A stretch of 54,240 nt of DNA from SMBSF63 sp034003545. GTDB taxonomy: Bacteria > Chloroflexota > Anaerolineae > Anaerolineales > Anaerolineaceae. Of the stretch, positions 15,750-23,715 are shown piece by piece (within the stretch, counting starts at the first letter, position 1; every line of letters begins with the position of its first letter). The position numbers and the translations under genes were made by a program. The notes beneath the pieces were generated by a model that did no database searches, was not told the DNA's origin, and saw nothing but the letters and a program-made list of their open reading frames with translations. The DNA is taken from positions 1 to 54,240 of the forward strand of contig CAYURM010000021.1 of the NCBI GenBank assembly GCA_964447155.1. The letters are read 5' to 3'.

Positions 15750-18700
15750 TTATTCCGGTTTTTTCCAGAGCTGTACCTGATTGCGGCCAGCGCGTTTGGC
15801 GGTATACATGGCCTGGTCAGCACGGTCGAGGAGTTCGTCAATGGTGGGGTCTTCGGTTGGCGAGTAGGTGACCACCCCGAAGCTGGCGGTGATGTGGATA
15901 TTGGTTTGATCGATCTCAATAGCCCGTGTTTCAATGGTTTGGCGGATACGCTCAGCGGCAGCCATTGCTTTTTCACTGGAGGATTCTAGTAAAAGAATGA
16001 CAAATTCTTCACCGCCATAGCGTCCGAGAACGTCGATGGTACGCAGCCTGGATTGGATGGTTTGAACCAGATGGATCAGTACCTGGTCGCCAGCGCGATG
16101 ACCAAACCGATCATTGACTTGTTTGAAATGATCCAGATCGAGCATGATCAGTGACATGGTGCGATCAAAGCGTTTGCTGCGTTCCCTTTCGCGGCCGGCC
16201 TGGTCAAAGAAGAAGCGGCGATTGTAGCAATTGGTGAGCGGGTCGGTAATGGACAGGCGCTGAGTCTCCTGAAAGAGGCGGGCGTTTTCGATGGTGATGG
16301 CTACCTGGCTGGCAAAGGCGGCAGCCAGGCGGGCATGTTTTTCATTGAAATGCCCGACCTGTTTGCTGTCTATCGTCAGCAGGCCGATCACCCGGTCCTG
16401 AATAGTGAGGGGCACCCCCATCCAGCCATGAATACCACGGTGGGGCGGTTTGTTGAACGCAGCGTATTGGGCCGGGGCGTCGATCATAATGAAAGGCTCA
16501 CGGGTTTCAAGGACAACGGTGTTGGGCGTGGTGTCATCATGCGGGAATTGAATGCCAAGTACCGCGTCCAGGTCTCCAAACCCGCGCCCGCCTACGACCT
16601 GACTGCCCTTATCGTTTTTAAGCAAAATCGAGGCGCTGTCATAATCAATGACCCGTTCAAGTTGTTCAAGGATGATCTTGAAAATTTCCTGCTGATTTAA
16701 GGATGTATTGACCACCCTGGCAACTTTTTGCAGCGTTTCCGCTTCCCTGGCGCGCTGTCTGGCGGTTTCATACAGGTGTGCATTTTCAAGCGCCAGCCCA
16801 ACCTGGCCGGCAAAAATATTCAGATAGCGGAGGTGATCTTCGGTAAAGAAATTTGGCTGGGCACTGTCCAGGCTGAAAAAGCCGGCGATTTTATCCTGAA
16901 CGAAAATTGGCGCGCCCAGCCAGCTTTTAATGTAGGCCAGTGAATCCATTTTCGTCCAGGTGGAGGCGTTTTGCACGTCATTGATGCACAGGGCTTGTTT
17001 GTTCTCGACCATCCAGGATAGATTGTGGATATCCTTGATATTTAGTTGAATGCCTTCGGCGGCTGATACGGCGGGTCCTCCAAATTTTTCATATCCTCGC
17101 CCGCGCGTGGTAACCGCGACATCGCCCTTGACTTGCAGGAAATTGGCAGAGTCATACGGGATCAGCGGCGCAATCAGATCCAGAATATTGTTCAGGATCT
17201 CCTCTGTTTTCAGTGAACGGGATAATTCCGTGTTGATCATCCGCAGGGTTTCGGCAATTTCACGGGCGATGCGTTCCCCCTGCTCGGCGCGTTTGCGGTC
17301 GGTGATGTCGTGCCCTACGGATTGAATTTCAATAAGTTCTCGGTTTTTGGTATAGATGGCACGATTACTCCACAATATCCACAGCTTGTTCCCGTTATGA
17401 TCGGTTTCGTGACTCTCGAATTGCAAGAAGCCGTCCTGCTTAATTTTTTGTAAATGTTGTGACAGGTCCGGGCGGTCGGCGGCCGGCAGCACGGACAGTA
17501 AATTCTCCCCAATCAGGTTTTCCTTCGAATGACCAAAGAATTTACAAAAAGCTTCGTTAACAAAGGTGATCTTCAAGTCAGGCTGCCAGCGAAAAACGAT
17601 TTCGGATTGCTGATCGAGTACAGCGCGGTAGCGGTTTTCGCTTGTGCGAAGTTCTTCTTCAATTCTCTTCCGCTCGGTAATGTCCCGCCCGACGGATTGA
17701 ATGGCGACCAGTTTGTCGGCTTCCCGGATCGGCAGGTAAGCCCACTGTGTCCAGCGTTTCTTGTTGGTAGTAGAAAAGGTGTATTCTTCGGTGACCACCG
17801 AATCTTCTCCCATCATCAGCCGGTTAATGGCATCACGAATGATGGCCTGTGTTTCGGGGGGGCGGTTCTGAAAAAATTGTTTTCCAATCACTTCTTCCGC
17901 GGACTTATTGACATAGCGGCAATACGCTTCATTGACAAAATCGATGGTCGTGTCGGGCTGCCAGACGGTAATCAGGTCTTTTTGATATTCAACGATGTCG
18001 CGGTATTTCATCTTACGCACATCTGCTGCAATCTCGGTCTGCCGTAGTTTGGTAATATCGGTGAAGGTGACAAATTGGCCTTCCCGTTCGTTTTCCAGGG
18101 TGATCAAATCCTGCACCTGTACCTGAAAATAGGCTCCCTTCCAGGTGATTTCCTGGATGGTGGGCTGCAAAGTCGGCGGCTGGAGCAGCAAGCTGCTGAT
18201 TTCGGGAATCAGCTTTCCGGCATGAACCCCCAGGGTTTGCAGTGCCTTCCTCCTGAACTGTTTCAAAAATGCAGGGTTGCTGTAAAGAATGCTGCCGTCC
18301 CTATTGGTGATCAACAAGCCATCTTTGAGGTTATATAACAGATCGAATTCCCAGATTTCCTGATTGCGGGCGGCATGAATGCGGAAACTGGCAAAAAACC
18401 ACACAAAACCACTGACGCTAGTTAACAGGGGCAGGAAAAAGCAGTTATCTATTCCATCCGCGCAGTAAATGAAATTCAACAAATAGGCCAGCAGGGGGGC
18501 GCCAATCCCGAAAAGGGCCAAACGCGCCTGCCAGCGGTAAATCGGCGGGCAGGTAATGGCTGTGTGGAACAGCAAGGCAGTTGTCCCTGTGATCAGGGAA
18601 AAATTAAAGGTGTACAGGGCAAAATGCCAGGGACCGAAGGGCGCCAAATGCAGGTTTTGCTGCACGCTTGTGTTCCACACCAGTTGGTGCTGGGGATTGG

Positions 18701-19052
18701 TGAGGATAAAGAGGAACTGCAGGAGGGGCATGAAGCTTAACAGGATGATGTAAAGCCTCGCGCGGGGCTTCCAGCGGCCAAAATATTGCAGGCCAAACGC
18801 CAGTGTATTGGTCGCTGCTACCGCTGCAGCGAGATGCTTCATCACCTCGGCGGCATTCATTATCGTCACAGGCAGGTCAAACAAGCTCACCGCGGCAGAA
18901 AGATTCCAGATGGCGGTCGTGATCAATAAAGCCGGAAGGGCAGGAACGTGCGCTGTTTTACGGTTGTTAAACGAAAAGAAACCCAGCACGCTGCAAATGG
19001 CAGCTGCGGTGAGGAGTGTCCAGAAAACGATCGGGTTTGCAGGAAATTGCAT
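15750..19052 (-). CDS. Multidomain sensor diguanylate cyclase (7TM-PAS3-GAF2-GGDEF)
   Basis: A 1100-residue sensor enzyme. Residues 1-225 carry about seven membrane helices, like the N-terminal 7TM region of histidine-kinase-type sensors. Then come three PAS domains (about 230-340, 345-465, 475-595; the last two end in the PAC-type VGRDITERKR and VGHDITDRKR), two GAF domains (about 610-760 and 775-930), and a C-terminal GGDEF domain (933-1100). The active site reads GRYGGEEF (GGEEF at 1013-1017), so it should make cyclic di-GMP. The inhibitory RxxD site is present as RTID, five residues ahead of it, implying product feedback. No EAL domain is present. AGAGGA precedes the ATG. Ligands of the sensory domains cannot be read from sequence. 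It is monocistronic. Confidence 0.93.
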   Translation of the reverse strand: MQFPANPIVFWTLLTAAAICSVLGFFSFNNRKTAHVPALPALLITTAIWNLSAAVSLFDLPVTIMNAAEVMKHLAAAVAATNTLAFGLQYFGRWKPRARLYIILLSFMPLLQFLFILTNPQHQLVWNTSVQQNLHLAPFGPWHFALYTFNFSLITGTTALLFHTAITCPPIYRWQARLALFGIGAPLLAYLLNFIYCADGIDNCFFLPLLTSVSGFVWFFASFRIHAARNQEIWEFDLLYNLKDGLLITNRDGSILYSNPAFLKQFRRKALQTLGVHAGKLIPEISSLLLQPPTLQPTIQEITWKGAYFQVQVQDLITLENEREGQFVTFTDITKLRQTEIAADVRKMKYRDIVEYQKDLITVWQPDTTIDFVNEAYCRYVNKSAEEVIGKQFFQNRPPETQAIIRDAINRLMMGEDSVVTEEYTFSTTNKKRWTQWAYLPIREADKLVAIQSVGRDITERKRIEEELRTSENRYRAVLDQQSEIVFRWQPDLKITFVNEAFCKFFGHSKENLIGENLLSVLPAADRPDLSQHLQKIKQDGFLQFESHETDHNGNKLWILWSNRAIYTKNRELIEIQSVGHDITDRKRAEQGERIAREIAETLRMINTELSRSLKTEEILNNILDLIAPLIPYDSANFLQVKGDVAVTTRGRGYEKFGGPAVSAAEGIQLNIKDIHNLSWMVENKQALCINDVQNASTWTKMDSLAYIKSWLGAPIFVQDKIAGFFSLDSAQPNFFTEDHLRYLNIFAGQVGLALENAHLYETARQRAREAETLQKVARVVNTSLNQQEIFKIILEQLERVIDYDSASILLKNDKGSQVVGGRGFGDLDAVLGIQFPHDDTTPNTVVLETREPFIMIDAPAQYAAFNKPPHRGIHGWMGVPLTIQDRVIGLLTIDSKQVGHFNEKHARLAAAFASQVAITIENARLFQETQRLSITDPLTNCYNRRFFFDQAGRERERSKRFDRTMSLIMLDLDHFKQVNDRFGHRAGDQVLIHLVQTIQSRLRTIDVLGRYGGEEFVILLLESSSEKAMAAAERIRQTIETRAIEIDQTNIHITASFGVVTYSPTEDPTIDELLDRADQAMYTAKRAGRNQVQLWKKPE

Positions 19053-19187
19053 TTTCGGCAGTCCTCTAATTTTTCTGATTATGGATATCTGCCACTGCGT
19101 TGTATCTTGTCATAACACTGATCTTCATTTCTTGCTCATTTCAGCCCGATTTGAGCAGCTTTGCCAGGCTGAAGATCTCCTCTTCTA

Positions 19188-19236
19188 TTTTACCTTGTTT
19201 TGGTTTATGATATAATTTTATACATAAGGTTAACCT
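19188..19236 (+). promoter_or_regulatory. Promoter and DtxR-type operator of the metal-regulator operon
   Basis: A consensus TATAAT box (19211-19216) with a weak TTTTAC at 19188-19193 (17-base spacer) precedes AGGTTAACCT (19227-19236), a perfect palindrome within ATAAGGTTAACCTAAA. It matches the AGGTTA half-site of DtxR/IdeR/MntR boxes and would cover the transcription start. The downstream gene encodes a DtxR-family regulator, so autoregulation is likely. Confidence 0.7.
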
Positions 19237-19296
19237 AAAATTTTTGATAGGAAATCCTTATTGTTTTTGATCTGCTATCCAACAGGAGGATAGAAA

Positions 19297-19968
19297 ATGC
19301 TCAGTGAATCGACTGAGATGTATTTGAAAGCAGTCTATCGGTTGACACAACATGAATCGTATGCGGCTACCAGCAAGCTGGCGGCGGAGCTGGGGGTCAG
19401 CCCGGCCAGTGTCTCCGAGAAGATCAAGTCACTGGCTGAACAGGGGTATTTGATCCATGAGTGGCGTGAAGGGGTCGTGCTGACGCCCGCCGGCCGGAAG
19501 GTGGCGCTGAACATCTTGCGCAAACACCGCCTGGTGAGCACTTTTCTGGTAGAAAAAGTAGGGTACGAAATTGATGAGGTGTATCAAGAGGCGTGTAATC
19601 TGGAACATGCCGTGTCCGATCATCTGGTCAACCGTTTGGAAGAGATGCTGGGGTTCCCCAAAGTAGATCCGTTAGGCAATCCGATCCCGAATCGCGATGG
19701 GCGGGTTGAACCGCGCCATTACCGGATGTTATCCGAGATGCCGGTAGGCAAGGCGTTGGTGGTACAGGCACTGGAAACCGTGGACCAGAAACGATTGACC
19801 TACCTGCGTTCGCTGGGACTGGTTCCTGGCAGCGAGGTCGTCATCCAGGATGTCGCCCCTTTTGAAGGGCCTTTGACGGTGCTGGTAGGCAAGAAAAAGG
19901 TTGCCATTGCGCCAGCTTTGGCGGGGATTGTGGGGGTATCCAATGGTAGTGAGGAGCATAAACAATGA
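19297..19968 (+). CDS. DtxR/MntR-family metal-dependent transcriptional regulator with FeoA domain
   Basis: A 223-residue regulator. Residues 1-60 are the winged helix-turn-helix typical of the family (SESTEMYLKAVYRL, then LAAELGVSPASVSEKIKSL). Residues 65-130 are the metal-binding/dimerisation domain (HRLVSTFLVEKVGY, CNLEHAVSDHLVNRLEE). Residues 145-215 form a FeoA/SH3-like domain (GKALVVQALE...LGLVPGSEVVI). With bound Fe(II) or Mn(II) such proteins repress metal-uptake genes. The Cys and His/Glu in EACNLEHAVS are the expected site-1 ligands. CAGGAGG precedes the ATG, and a palindromic AGGTTAACCT operator lies upstream. The last four bases overlap the radical SAM gene, so the two are translationally coupled, an unusual partner for a DtxR protein. 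Confidence 0.92.
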   Translation: MLSESTEMYLKAVYRLTQHESYAATSKLAAELGVSPASVSEKIKSLAEQGYLIHEWREGVVLTPAGRKVALNILRKHRLVSTFLVEKVGYEIDEVYQEACNLEHAVSDHLVNRLEEMLGFPKVDPLGNPIPNRDGRVEPRHYRMLSEMPVGKALVVQALETVDQKRLTYLRSLGLVPGSEVVIQDVAPFEGPLTVLVGKKKVAIAPALAGIVGVSNGSEEHKQ

Positions 19969-21080
19969 CTGCGTTAGTGGATGTAATTGATAAACTGACT
20001 GTCCCTGGCACGCTGGTTGAAAAACTGGACGATGACAAAGTGCGCTGCAACGCATGTGGTCATCGTTGTGTTTTAAAGCCTGGTCAGCGCGGGATTTGCA
20101 AGGTGCGCTTTAATCGGGAAGGGATCTTGTACGTCCCGTGGGGGTATGTGGCCGGGGCGCAGACCGACCCAATTGAGAAGAAACCTTTTGCGCATTTTTT
20201 GCCAGGCAGCGATGCGCTCACCTTTGGCATGGTCGGCTGTAATTTCCACTGCGATTTTTGCCAAAACTGGATCAGCTCGCAGGCCTTGTGCGACCCCGAA
20301 GTTCGTTTCAGCCCCTACAACTTGCAGCAGACTACCCCGCAGCAGATGGTAGACTATGCGATTAAGACAGGTGCCCAGGCGGTGGTGTCCTCCTATAATG
20401 AGCCGCTGATCACTACAGAGTGGGCGGCAGACATTTTCAAGCTGGCGAAAGAAGCCGGCCTGAAATGCGGGTTTGTTTCCGATGGTTATGGCACCCCGGA
20501 GACGCTGGCTTATCTGCAGCCGTATCTGGACGGGTTGAAGATTGACCTGAAGACGATGCAGCCGGAGCAGTACCGCCAACTGGGGGGCAAACTGGAAGTG
20601 GTGCTGGATACCATCCGCCAGGCAGTGGAAATGGGCATCTGGGTGGAAGTGGTGACCCTGGTCATCCCGGATTTTAACGATACACCGGAGGAACTCTGGG
20701 AGGCTTCCCGTTTTCTGGCGTCGGTCTCGCGGGATATTCCCTGGCATGTGACCGCCTTTCACCCGGATTACAAGATGGCAGATCGCGATGCAACCCCCTC
20801 GGCCTCTTTGCAACAGGCCGCCGAGGTTGGCGAGGAGGCCGGGCTGCGGTATGTGTATGCCGGTAATTTGCCGGGCAGGGTCGGTTCGCTGGAGAACACC
20901 TACTGCCCGCACTGCCGCCAGCTGCTGGTGGCACGGCAGGGATTCCGCATCAGCGGTTATCATCTCACGGCAGAAGGAAAATGCCCGAAGTGCGGCGAAA
21001 AAATTGCCGGTGTCTGGACGGATAAGCCCGGGGAGGTGCGCCTGAACAGCTGGGGGATGCCGAGGAGAGCCAGTTTGTAA
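19965..21080 (+). CDS. amrS: AmmeMemoRadiSam-system radical SAM enzyme
   Basis: A 371-residue radical SAM protein. An N-terminal Cys cluster (Cys28, 31, 35, 45; CNACGHRC...GICKVR) is followed by the cluster motif CNFHCDFC (Cys92, 96, 99), which holds the SAM-binding iron-sulfur centre, then a TIM-barrel with SYNEPLITTEW and DGLKIDLKT. The C-terminus has CPHC and CPKC zinc-type motifs. The layout matches the AmrS/PflA-like member of the AmmeMemoRadiSam system, whose biological reaction is still poorly defined. The usual AMMECR1 and Memo partners are not in the window. It overlaps the DtxR-family gene by 4 bp (ATGA), so its level is presumably set by metal status. Ribosome-binding site GAGGAG. 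Confidence 0.9.
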   Translation: MTALVDVIDKLTVPGTLVEKLDDDKVRCNACGHRCVLKPGQRGICKVRFNREGILYVPWGYVAGAQTDPIEKKPFAHFLPGSDALTFGMVGCNFHCDFCQNWISSQALCDPEVRFSPYNLQQTTPQQMVDYAIKTGAQAVVSSYNEPLITTEWAADIFKLAKEAGLKCGFVSDGYGTPETLAYLQPYLDGLKIDLKTMQPEQYRQLGGKLEVVLDTIRQAVEMGIWVEVVTLVIPDFNDTPEELWEASRFLASVSRDIPWHVTAFHPDYKMADRDATPSASLQQAAEVGEEAGLRYVYAGNLPGRVGSLENTYCPHCRQLLVARQGFRISGYHLTAEGKCPKCGEKIAGVWTDKPGEVRLNSWGMPRRASL

Positions 21081-21188
21081 TCATGGGGGGAGGACAGGAG
21101 CTTTCAAGGGGAGGCATTTCAAAGCGGCGAAGTCGTGCCGCACGCCGAGCCTGTCGAAGAGTGCGGGATGGTGAACACCAAAAGTTTT

Positions 21189-21316
21189 GGTGCGTTCGTA
21201 GGTGAACGCACCCTATAACTACTGCTACAGTCCATCCATTAACCAAAAGTAGGGTGCGTTGAGAGGCCGTAATAATCCCGGATGGTTAACCACATCCGCC
21301 GGCCTCTCAACGCACC
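21189..21316. repeat. Cluster of GGTGCGTT hairpin repeats
   Basis: Within the 375-bp gene-free gap 21081-21455 lie GGTGCGTTC (21189-21197) / GAACGCACC (21204-21212) and a longer perfect 17-bp inverted repeat, GGTGCGTTGAGAGGCCG (21253-21269) / its complement (21300-21316), with a third AGGGTGCGTTGGC at about 21361. A GAGCCTGTCGAAG element lies just upstream (about 21139-21151). I see no gene in this gap. Confidence 0.8.
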
Positions 21317-21455
21317 ATTCGCTGCAGGTAGACGAACCTGGTTGTTAATACCGTCACGTGCAGGGTGCGTTGGCCGTAGACGAAGCCCTTGCAAACCAAA
21401 GGTGAGTTTTTGTGCGTTCGCACGCCTACGACAAATGCACAACGACTACAATTAT

Positions 21456-22640
21456 TTAAGGCCGCCAGGATGGCCCCCAATCAGGGGTGTCATTGTTCGT
21501 TAAACGGATCACATCGCTGCCATCCACATTCATGACGTAGATTTCACTGTTGCAATCTTCCCCGCAAATGAAAGGATCGGTCGGTTCGTCGCGCAAAGAT
21601 TGAAAAGCGATCTTTTTCCCATCTGGCGACCATACGCCGCCCCAATCCTCAGATGTGTGATCTGTGATCCTGGTTTGATTACTGCCGTCTGCATTCATGG
21701 TATAGATTTCAAAATTACATTCACTGTCACGGCATTCTTCTGGATTGTCGCTGTCCCGCCAGGAGACAAAGACGATTTGCCTGCCATCAGGTGACCACAC
21801 AGGGTTGGAATTCCCTCCCATGCTGGAGGTTAAAGCCTGCTGCTCTGTACCGTCTGCATTCATACGGTAAATTTGCAGACTGCCGCTTCGCCATGAAGAA
21901 AATAAAATTATGTCTCCCTGCGGAGACCAGACGGGGTCATAGTCACCTCCTTCACCACTGGTCAGTTCCGTGTAACCGGAACCATCAACGTTGACTTTTG
22001 CGATAAAAGGCGGTGTCATGGTATTGTGCCAGGGATTAAAGGCAATCTGCGAACTATCAGGAGACCATGACGCCAGGCTTGGGAAGACAGTATTGTCTGT
22101 TAATGCAGTGTGCCCTCTTCCATCAGGATTCATGGTAAAGAGCGCCCAATGGCCTAACCGTGGGGAAAAAATTGCAATTTTATTTCCATCTGGTGACCAA
22201 ACCGGGTAACTCCCATTCGTAGACCCCGACAATATTTTCTCCCTCTCAGAACCGTCCCACTCGACCGTGTAAAGCTCATTTTCATTTATCGGGCTGATTT
22301 GATAGATCAGTTTTATTCCGTCGGGGGACCAATTGAAGAATTCTACATCTTCTTTTTCGGAGGTAAGTTTTTGCTCGGTTCCGTAGTCAACATTGACAGT
22401 GAAAATTGTATTTATCCCGGCTTCGGAATGCACATAAGCAAGCAAAGCGCCACGGGGGACAGGTGTAGGGGAAGGCGTTACTGATGGCGTAAGTGTTGGC
22501 AAAATTGTTGGTGTAGTTGTGAATGAAGGGATTGCTGTGGGTGTGCTGGTTAATGGAGGGGTTAAATGACCACAGCCGGCAAGGGCTACCACAATGATCA
22601 GCAGAGATATTCGGAGCAGAACTTTTCTCTTGTGCGGCAT
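21456..22640 (-). CDS. TolB-like beta-propeller lipoprotein
   Basis: A 394-residue exported lipoprotein. Lipobox ALAGC (Cys23), then a Thr/Ser/Pro linker to about residue 65, then at least six WD40-like/PD40 blades, each marked by (V/N/S)WSP(D/Q)G or a close variant and a following strand such as KIAIFS or QIVFVS. This is the TolB-type propeller used as a protein- or ligand-binding scaffold at the cell surface. It has no catalytic residues that I can identify. The ATG at 22640 is chosen because AAAGGAGATC precedes it and the signal peptide begins there; a longer in-frame extension of 24 codons lacks these. It is monocistronic, separated from degV by a palindromic repeat. Confidence 0.9.
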   Translation of the reverse strand: MPHKRKVLLRISLLIIVVALAGCGHLTPPLTSTPTAIPSFTTTPTILPTLTPSVTPSPTPVPRGALLAYVHSEAGINTIFTVNVDYGTEQKLTSEKEDVEFFNWSPDGIKLIYQISPINENELYTVEWDGSEREKILSGSTNGSYPVWSPDGNKIAIFSPRLGHWALFTMNPDGRGHTALTDNTVFPSLASWSPDSSQIAFNPWHNTMTPPFIAKVNVDGSGYTELTSGEGGDYDPVWSPQGDIILFSSWRSGSLQIYRMNADGTEQQALTSSMGGNSNPVWSPDGRQIVFVSWRDSDNPEECRDSECNFEIYTMNADGSNQTRITDHTSEDWGGVWSPDGKKIAFQSLRDEPTDPFICGEDCNSEIYVMNVDGSDVIRLTNNDTPDWGPSWRP

Positions 22641-22675
22641 AGAGATCTCCTTTGGTTTATGTTCTTGCAAGCTAG

Positions 22676-22722
22676 CACGAACCTCCTGCAAGTTGATTGT
22701 CGCTGCTTGCAAGAGGTTCGTG
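22676..22722. repeat. Palindrome between propeller and DegV genes
   Basis: CACGAACCTC-(C)TGCAAG (22676-22692) pairs with CTTGCA-(A)GAGGTTCGTG (22706-22722) around a 13-base loop. It is a long hairpin with a single-base bulge per arm, placed between two minus-strand genes. A run of T on the plus-strand side is short, so I treat it as a repeat or 3' processing structure. Confidence 0.7.
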
Positions 22723-22756
22723 TTTATCGTTAAATTTTGAAGGAAAAACCCCCGTT

Positions 22757-23614
22757 TTATTCAACATCTCCGGCCATGAAGGCTACGCTGATCGTGCCGG
22801 GGCCGACGTGGCTGCCGATGACGGGGCTGACGTGGGTGAGGATGCTCTCCACCGGATGCCAGGCTTCTTCCAGACGGGCCTGGTATTGTTTCGCCAGTTC
22901 GGGTACACCGGCATGGAACACGGAAATGCGCAGCGGGCTTTTCCCTTCGGTTTTCGTTTCGACCAACTGCTGCATCCGATCCAGTGCCTTGCGCTGTGTT
23001 CTGACACTGCCTACGGCTTCAATCTTGCCGTCGCTGATCTCCAGAATGGGTTTCAGGTTCAGGGCAGTGCCCATCAGCCGCTTGGCGGTATTAATCCGCC
23101 CGCCGCGGTGCAGGAATTCCAGCGTGTCTACGGTGAAATACACGCCGATCAGGCCGTAGGCTTTTTCAGCGACTGCGACACATTCTTTCAGGCTGGCGCC
23201 GGCTTCGGCGGCGCGCGCTACGGTCAGCACCTGGAAGCCGAGTGCCATGGAGACCAGCTTGGTGTCCAGGACAACGATTTTGTCCGTATTCAGTTCTTTT
23301 TTGGCGGTGATGGCCGACTCGTAGGTGGCGGACAGTCCGCTGGAAATGGGCAGCACGAGTATTTCGCGGTTGTCTGCCAGCAATTCTTCAAACAGGCTTT
23401 TATATTCATGCACCGTCACCTGGCTGGTGGTGGGCAGTTCTGTGGCAACGGACAGTAATTCATAAAATTCTTCGGCTTCAATGTCAACGCCGTCTTTGTA
23501 TACCTGATCTCCCCAGATGAGGGAAAGGGAAGGCACGTACAAACCATATTGGTCAACGTATTTTTTTGGCAGATAGGCGCTGCTGTCAGTAACAATGGCA
23601 ATTTTTGGGGACAT
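22757..23614 (-). CDS. DegV family fatty-acid-binding protein
   Basis: A 285-residue DegV protein. The start KIAIVTDSSAYLP, the middle TTSQVTVHEYKSLFEELL and ISSGLSATYESA, and the late GSHVGPGTISVAF are family hallmarks. DegV/FakB proteins bind a fatty acid and, with FakA kinase, present it for phosphorylation so that exogenous fatty acids enter phospholipid synthesis. No fakA is visible here. The start at 23614 (after CTGGAGTT) gives the expected length; an in-frame extension of 36 codons has no family similarity and is rejected. It lies downstream of the GT-C genes on the same strand but is separated by 101 bp, so co-transcription is possible but unproven. Confidence 0.92.
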   Translation of the reverse strand: MSPKIAIVTDSSAYLPKKYVDQYGLYVPSLSLIWGDQVYKDGVDIEAEEFYELLSVATELPTTSQVTVHEYKSLFEELLADNREILVLPISSGLSATYESAITAKKELNTDKIVVLDTKLVSMALGFQVLTVARAAEAGASLKECVAVAEKAYGLIGVYFTVDTLEFLHRGGRINTAKRLMGTALNLKPILEISDGKIEAVGSVRTQRKALDRMQQLVETKTEGKSPLRISVFHAGVPELAKQYQARLEEAWHPVESILTHVSPVIGSHVGPGTISVAFMAGDVE

Positions 23615-23715
23615 TTTAACTCCAGGGATGATAGATAAGAACGTATAGTTAAGCATTATACATGATGTTGGGACGAAGGGGATAAATTGGGATTGGGCTG
23701 ATGAGGAAAAACAGT

